A stretch of DNA of 64,000 nt, from assembly GCA_963580285.1 (NCBI GenBank), contig OY757015.1, positions 147,992,082 to 148,056,081 on the forward strand. Direction: 5' to 3'. The first letter of the stretch is position 1. Each line of letters begins with the position of its first letter. The notes under the pieces were generated by a model, which saw only the letters and a list, made by a program, of their open reading frames with translations, was not told the origin of the DNA and searched no databases. Both the position numbers and the translations under genes were made by a program. The DNA comes from Lucinisca nassula. Its lineage: Eukaryota > Mollusca > Bivalvia > Lucinida > Lucinidae. Shown here one piece after another: positions 57,870-64,000 of the stretch.

Positions 57870-58738
57870 ATGCCTCATGGAAAAAAACATAACCGCAACG
57901 CAGCTAAACGTAAAAAAGACGAGGATTCATCCGAAACGGATTAACCCAGTCAACAGTCAAGTCAGCAGTCAAGTCAACAGTCTAGTCAGCAGTCTGAAAC
58001 TCAAAAGCCAAACAATTTTCCACGCTTCTTGGTGATAACATCACGTGATGATACACGTACGGTGTCAGATCTATCACCTTTTGTGATCGAAAAAAGTATA
58101 GTGTCAATTGCCGGACATCCAAAAAGTATCAAAAACTGAAGTCAGGTGATCTCCTCTTGGAAATCAAGAGAGAACAGCAGGTCAAAAACCTGCTTGGTAC
58201 CACAAAGCTCTTCGATCTCAACGTCAAAGTAACGTTTCACAAAACCCTAAATTCATGTAAAGGTGTCATCCGTAGCCCAGAGCTACGCCCGTGCAACGAT
58301 ACCGAGATTGTTGAGAATTTGAGAGATGAAGGCGTCATTGGTGTACGTAACATCCAAGTTCGTAGAGGTGGTGTATTAAAGCCAACAAGTACCTACGTGT
58401 TGACATTTAATACACCAGTTCTGCCCAAGAAAATAAAAGTTGCATATCTATCTGTTAACGTAGAGGTGTATATACCAAACCCTCTCAGATGTTATCATTG
58501 TCAGGTTTTTGGTCACCACGAAAGCAGATGTCAGAAGAAACAACTCTGCCCAAACTGTGGTGAGGAAAAACATGTCGATAACCATCAAAACTGCAAGGAT
58601 GAGCCCAAATGCGTCAATTGTGGTGACCAGCATGCTGTTTTCTCTAGAGATTGTCCGGCATGGAAAAAAAGAAAAAGAAATACTCACTGTCAAATACCAA
58701 AGGGGGATAACATTCCCAGAAGCGCGGAAAATTGTTGA
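57870..58738 (+). pseudogene. Nimb-like LINE ORF1 (nucleic-acid-binding, three zinc knuckles)
   Basis: ATG at 57870 (MPHGKKHNRNAAKRKKDEDS) with a stop at 57942 and a frame change before 58157. The body reads LLLEIKREQQVKNLL, VRNIQVRRGG and YIPNPLRCYHC. Three Cys-rich motifs follow: CYHCQVFGHHESRC (CCHC), CPNCGEEKHVDNHQNC and CVNCGDQHAVFSRDC. This matches Gag-like ORF1 proteins of Jockey/I LINEs that coat the RNA. A Ser/Gln-rich stretch (SQQSSQQ) lies at 57950-57995. Confidence 0.88.
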
Positions 58739-59234
58739 TGAGCGATACACAACACCTACCACAAGTTACGCCAGCATCACAAAGGGTGCTGGTGTAAAAG
58801 TTTCCAGCTCCGCAACACAGACTGCTGAATCATACATAGCTGAACTGAAAAAAATCTGGTGCATGGAGTAAATCCACTCCAGCACCAAAAAGTTCAACCA
58901 GTTTATCAAATGGCGCAATCCAGGTTGCTTCGGATCGGTCGACAGCGACCGTACCGAAGCCAGCGCCGCATGCAAAAGAGAAACTCGACTCAGGTCGAAC
59001 TAATAAGGGATCAGAAGATCCGAAGAAACAACACTTGTCTCAAAAACAAACAGACAGACAACGTAAAATGGAAAGAGACAATATAAAATTCCAGAACAGA
59101 TTCGGATCTTTGAGTGACAGTGATATGGAGTTCAATGAAACTCCATCATCACCAAGCGGCAATAACAGATCGAGGTCAGCAACACCACGAGCTGGTGGTA
59201 GCAGATCTATATCACCAATTGCAGCTCCAATATA
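58739..59234 (+). pseudogene. ORF1 C-terminal extension
   Basis: In shifted frames: basic and Ser/Pro-rich residues (KNKQTDRQRKMERDNIKFQN, FGSLSDSDMEFNETPSSPSG, NNRSRSATPRAGGSRSISPI) ending at TAG 59235. It resembles the low-complexity tail after the zinc knuckles; ORF2 starts about 30 bases later. Confidence 0.7.
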
Positions 59235-59261
59235 GTTTCTAGTCTTAATCTCTTCATAAAA

Positions 59262-62200
59262 CATAAAATAATACAATGGAATTGTCGAGGTCTTAAAACA
59301 AATTATAATGAACTCTTATTACTTATTTCGTTATTAAATCCATCGGTTTTTTGTTTGCAAGAAACTTTTTTAAAAACTGATGACAACATTGATGTCAGGG
59401 GTTTCAATACATACAACTATATCTATTCTGATGGTAACAAACCATCTGGAGGCAGTTCAATTTTTGTGAAATCATGTTTACCACACAGAGAGAGATCAAA
59501 TTAAAAACAGACCTACAAGCTGTAGCAGTATCGGTTTCTTTGGATAAAGAAACTACAATTTGCTCTCTATATATCCCGCCCTCATTTTCTTTAAAGCCCG
59601 AACACCTTGACTCATTGCTGAATCAACTTCCATCGCCATATCTTTTGGTTGGCGACTTCAATGGTCACAATATTCTATGGGGCTGTAAAGATATCAATAA
59701 CAGAGGAGCACTTGTCGAAGATTTTATTGCAAAGAGCGATCTTTGCTTGATGAATGATAAATCTTATACTTACCTTCACCCTGCGACAGGTCATTTGTCT
59801 TCTTTAGATCTCTCTTTGTGTCACCCATCTCTCTACTTGGACTATGACTGGTCTGTTCATGATGATCAGTGCGGAAGTGATCACTTCCCTGTTATAATTG
59901 AGAGCGTAAACGAGCCAGATGAGGACTGTAACCAGAAATGGAAAATGAATAAAGCCGACTGGGAATTATTCCATAATTTATGTGAAGAAGAGTTATCAGT
60001 TGATCACTTAAATGAATCATCCGACATTGTTTCTGATTTCACAGATACACTTATTAATATATCAGAACAATGCATTCCAAAGACCTCCACAAATACTAAG
60101 AAAAGCAAGCCTTGGTTTAATAATGACTGTAAAGAAGCTATTCAAAAGCGCAAACAGGCTCTAAATAAGTTCTGCAAAAGTCCCACTTCAGAAAAGCTAA
60201 ACGAAATAAAAGTTTTTAGAGCTAAAGCTCGGCGAACAATCCGAGCTTCAAAACGAAAGTCATGGAGGGAATATGTTTCAAAATTGAACTACAAAACCCC
60301 CATTAAAAAGGTTTGGGATATGGTACGAACAATTTCAGGAAAAACAAAGCCCGCTAGTTTTACACATTTAAATACCGAATTTGACACAATAGCTTCAACA
60401 AAAAAAAAGATATTGCAGATACTCTTTGGAGCACATTCTTGAGAAATTCATCATCGCGTAATTATGCTGACTCTTTTAGACATTTCAAAAAGGACCAAGA
60501 GAAAAGAAATCTAAACTTTAAATCCCTTAATCACGAAGAATACAACAAACCTTTTAACTTATCCGAACTCGTTGAAGCCATTGAAAAATCACATGATACG
60601 GCAACCGGCCCCGATGAAATTCATTATCAGATGCTTAAGCATCTGCCAAAAAGTTCTCTTTCAACACTTTTAGATATCTTTAATAATATTTGGGAAACGG
60701 GGGTCTGTCCTGAGAGCTGGCGTGTAGCTACAGTTGTACCAATTCCGAAACCAGGGAAAGATCATGCAGAACCTACAAATTATCGTCCGATAGCTTTGAC
60801 AAGTTGTTTGTGTAAAACATTGGAGAGAATGATAAACAAGAGATTAGTCTGGTACTCAGAGTCCAACAACCTCATTTCAGAATATCAATCGGGTTTTCGT
60901 TCGGAACGTAGTACCAATGACAATTTAATAAGACTAGAAACATTTATACGAGATGCTTTTATTAACAAAGAACACGTAGTAGCTGTCTTTTTCGACTTGG
61001 AGAAAGCATATGATACAACATGGCGTTATGGAATATTGAAAGATCTACATAACATTGGCTTAAGAGGAAAACTTCCCAGTTTTATTGAAAGCTTTTTAGG
61101 GGAGCGCATGTTTCAGGTGCGTGTGGGGTCTACCGTGTCAGATTTCTATGATCAAGAACAGGGTGTCCCACAGGGTAGTATTCTTTCAACTACACTATTT
61201 ATCATAAAAATAAATAATATTGTACAATGTTTGGACGACAAAACTGATTGTTCCTTGTATGTTGACGATTTCTGTATATGTTACCGTTCAAAAATATGAA
61301 AACAATTGAACGAAAGTTACAACAAAATTTAAAAAGAATAGAAGAATGGACTGATAAAAATGGTTTCAAGTTCTCCAAGTCGAAAACGCAGTGTGTTCAT
61401 TTTTGTAAGCTACGGAAGAAACACGAACATCCTTCCTTGTTTTTATACGTATCACAAATTCCTGTTGTTGAAGAAGCCAAATTTCTTGGGGTCATATTTG
61501 ATCAAAAGTTATCTTTTATTCCCCATATTAAATATCTTAAAGCGAAATGCTTAAAAGCTTTGAATCTTTTGAAAGTTTTAGCTCATACAAGTTGGGGAGC
61601 AGATCGGTATACTTTATTACATCTTTACCGGTCTTTAATACGATCTAAATTAGATTATGGGTCTGTTGTTTATGGTTCTGCCAGAAAGTCATATTTAAAA
61701 TCCTTGGATACTATCCATCACCAAGGCCTTCGTCTGGCTATGGGAGCCTTCCGTACTTCTCCCGTATTAAGCCTTTATGTAGAAGCAGGTGAACCATCTT
61801 TAACTTCGCGCAGAGAGAAACTTTCTCTTCAGTATGCTATTAGACTTGCTGCAAATCCATCTAACCCGGCATCCAAAATTTCATTTCCACCTCAATTTGT
61901 AGATAAGTATGAAACTAAACCCACAGCAATCAAACCTTTTGGATTACGTATTTTACCACTGCTAGAAAATTCAGGTATCGACCTTAAAAATATTCAAAAA
62001 CATGAAACGGCCGAAGTTCCATCTTGGTGTATTAAAAAACCTTCTATTCTGTTTGACTTACATGATGGCAAAAATCCGAATCAAATCCAAAGCTACTCAA
62101 ACAAAACTTTCAGGTACTGCAGTCACGTTACACTGATTACCAGCAAGTCTATACTGATGGTTCCAAAGAAGGAGATAAAGTTGGTTGTGCGTATGTTTCT

Positions 62201-62942
62201 AAAGATACGCACCAAACCTTGCGCCTTCCAGATGGTTCATCTATTTTTACAGCTGAAGCCAAAGCAATAGACCTAGCTTTAGATTTTATCAGTTCTTCAA
62301 CAATTCAAAAAGCAATTATATTTTCTGATTCACTTTCTGTGCTTAAGGCATTAGACGTACCATTCATCATCTAAAAATCCTCAAATACAAAAACTGATCG
62401 AAAAACATCATGCAATTTCTAAAACGCACCAAATCTTGTTTTGTTGGCTTCCGAGCAATATTGGCATTGTCGGCAATGAAACTCATGACAGGAAAGCAAA
62501 GGAATCGCTCAATCTTGATCCGTCTGTTTTTAAAATTCCTTTTAATAATTTTAAACTAATTATCAACAGATACATCTTGACGGAAGGGCAAGGCGAATGG
62601 GACCGTGCAATAAATAACAAACTCCATGCCATAAAACCTGTCGTTGGAACTAAATGCTCTCCTCCACAGTTTTCCAGGAAAGAGGATGTAGTATTAACAC
62701 GACTGCGCATTGGCCATACTAGAGTTACTCATTCTTTTATTTTAAATGGTGATGAACAGCCTTCCTGTGTAGGTTGTGATCAGCCATTCACTGTGAAACA
62801 TATTTTAATTGAATGTGTAGACTTTTCACAGTCCCGTAACTTATACTTCAAAGCTGACACTTTGCAACAATTGTTTCAAGATGTACCTTTTGAAAATATT
62901 ATTTTATTCTTAAAAGATATTGGACTTTTTCATAAGATTTAA
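59262..62942 (+). pseudogene. Nimb-like LINE ORF2: endonuclease, RT, RNase H, zinc knuckle
   Basis: Endonuclease: IIQWNCRGLKTNYNE, CLQETF (catalytic E), frame change near 59480, VGDFNGHNILWG, SSLDLSLC, GSDHFPV. Frame change near 60410. RT: HDTATGPDEIHYQMLKHL, VVPIPKPGKD, NYRPIALTS, QSGFRSERST, VVAVFFDLEKAYDT, QGVPQGSILS, LYVDDF (catalytic DD). Frame change near 61280, then the thumb VVEEAKFLGVIFD and HLYRSLIRSKLDYGS. Frame change near 62130, RNase H YTDGSKEGDKVGCAYVS, EAKAIDLAL, FSDSLSVLKAL, a stop, then WLPSNIGIVGNE with the usual His replaced by Asn. C-terminus CVGCDQPFTVKHILIEC. At least five disruptions; not active. Confidence 0.92.
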
Positions 62943-63085
62943 CTGTTTCAGATTTTTATACATATCATACTTACTATTTTACTTTTAATATCCTCATAAT
63001 TCTTCATGCCATTTAACCATTAACCGCTTGACGCTTATGACCCACAAAGAGGGTTGACGCGTCGTTAAACACGAAATCATCATAA

Positions 63086-64000
63086 TCCTGATTATGCCTC
63101 GTCAGTATGGGATACTCATATAGTATCCAGCAGCTGGAGACGGTGAAACGGCGAGCAGCTCGGTTTGTCACATTTGACTACCACACGACCAGCAGTACCT
63201 CCCGAGTGATGCAACACCTTGGCCGGCAAACTCACCAGCATTGACAATGCTGGGTATGATCTATCTCTGGACTAAGTTGACATTTATGCTTGCAGGTTCT
63301 CCGACCCGCAAGCAACGGACATTAGAGAATACTCACTGGGGTATATGGGCCGACATCTACTGTCAGCTCCCCTTCATCGCAACGGGCATCAATCTTAAGG
63401 ACCAACTTCCAAAGAGTATTGTTACATCAGGGATCCTTGAGGGCTTCAAGAGGGATCGTGCAAGTCTTCCCTGAACTACGTAAAAACTTTTTTTTTATTA
63501 CAAAGTTTTAATTTGGTAATTTGTTCTGTTGTGAGGCAAAGGTGACGTGTATCTTGTATCACTGGGGAGTCCAAATGATGTTGACTAACAGATCAGGTCT
63601 GCTGTCCTTGCATCAGGTGCGGGCCTCCGTGTCCTAGTGGATAAGACCGCTGACTCTTAATCATTAGGTCTTTCACCGCTATGTGTCCGAGCCTGGCTCG
63701 GGTCGTTATGTGAGACACCAAGTTCTGCAACGGATGGTCAAATGTTTTTTCTGGATTATGACAATGCTGGGCATGATCTTAGTACCCACCTCTGATTAAC
63801 GATCGGATCGATATAAGTGAAATAATCTTGAAAGAGTCGTAAAACCAAAATAAAAAAAATCCTTGTAGCAGGTAGGGTTAGAGGTAGGGGCATTGTTATT
63901 TCTACTGTTTATACACTTATTCTTTTTCCCCTTTCTCCCCCATCCCTCCTTTTCTTATCCTCTAATATCTCTTCTATCTCTTTTGGTCGATTGTTTATCA
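63086..64000 (+). pseudogene. CR1/Jockey-like LINE, C-terminus and 3' region, resumed
   Basis: ILDYASSVWDTHI, then QQLETVKRRAARFVTFDYHT, TSRVMQHLG; after a break LPKSIVTSGILEGFKRD ends near 63474. The 3' region (GTGTATCTTGTATCACTGGG, TTTTTCCCCTTTCTCCC) matches 53100-53310. It is interrupted by a SINE at 63619-63859 and runs past the window end. Confidence 0.85.
63619..63859 (+). repeat. tRNA-derived SINE (family C) in the LINE 3' region
   Basis: Flanked by TCCTTGCATCAGGT (63605-63618) and TCCTTGTAGCAGGT (63860-63873), a 14-bp duplication with two later changes. Head GCGGGCCTCCGTGTCCTAGT, TGTCCGAGCCTGGCTCG, CCAAGTTCTGCAACGGATGG, tail GAAAGAGTCGTAAAACCAAA. The LINE copy at 53160-53180 shows the empty site. 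Confidence 0.92.

Larger units (their letters stand above)
57321..63085 (+). mobile_element. Full-length I/Nimb-type LINE, decayed ORFs
   Basis: 5,765 bp flanked by ATCCTGGATTATGCC (57306-57320) and ATCCTGATTATGCC (63086-63099), a target duplication with one indel inside LINE coding sequence. A GC-rich 5' region (57321-57869), ORF1 with zinc knuckles, ORF2 with endonuclease, RT, RNase H and a C-terminal zinc knuckle, and a short 3' region ending GACGCGTCGTTAAACACGAA ATCATCATAA in two words. The domain set with RNase H is that of the I group; Nimb is the clade I recall from molluscs. Confidence 0.88.

Overview
The window looks like nuclear DNA from a marine bivalve or closely related mollusc. 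The evidence is a spliced animal gene with GT-AG introns of 4-11 kb, many tRNA-headed SINEs of kinds common in molluscs, a Nimb/I-type LINE, satellite arrays bounded by short inverted repeats, a degenerate Tc1-like transposase, and long microsatellites. I see no prokaryotic or organellar genes. Species is not resolvable by eye.

The only gene that looks intact is on the minus strand at 34822-8616. It has four coding exons (34822-34663, 30589-30309, 19605-19507, 9320-8616) that join in frame to give a 414-residue Cys-loop ligand-gated channel subunit of the nicotinic acetylcholine receptor type. It has a signal peptide, a 13-residue Cys-loop and four membrane segments. It lacks the vicinal cysteine pair and several ligand-box aromatics. 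Its introns are full of transposable elements.

Layout. 0-3.8 kb: a tRNA-SINE, then a broken plus-strand copy of a multicopy invertebrate ORF (PIN/FEN1-like core plus a Cys-rich CXC-like tail), pierced by two other repeats. 3.9-8.6 kb: hairpin-core MITEs, G-rich and C-rich tracts, SINEs. 8.6-34.8 kb: the channel gene. Intron 3 carries a 3-4 kb inverted-repeat structure; intron 2 carries LINE debris, a YLDD reverse-transcriptase remnant and a five-level nest of insertions (25.3-28.7 kb). 35-43 kb: a MITE holding a SINE and a 4.08-kb element with about 520-bp inverted arms. 43-48 kb: palindromes, SINEs, a Tc1 relic, an ATGC-rich microsatellite. 48.7-52.7 kb: one element carrying two different satellite arrays. 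52.7-64 kb: repeat copies and a 5.77-kb Nimb-like LINE inserted into an older CR1/Jockey-like LINE.

Most of the window is mobile DNA, and insertions can be ordered in time from target-site duplications and from unoccupied paralogous sites elsewhere in the window. The most distinctive item is a two-subfamily MITE with a conserved, near-perfect palindrome of about 100 bp at its centre, present as about 18 copies or fragments. It appears to insert without a target-site duplication in the one copy where the empty site can be reconstructed.
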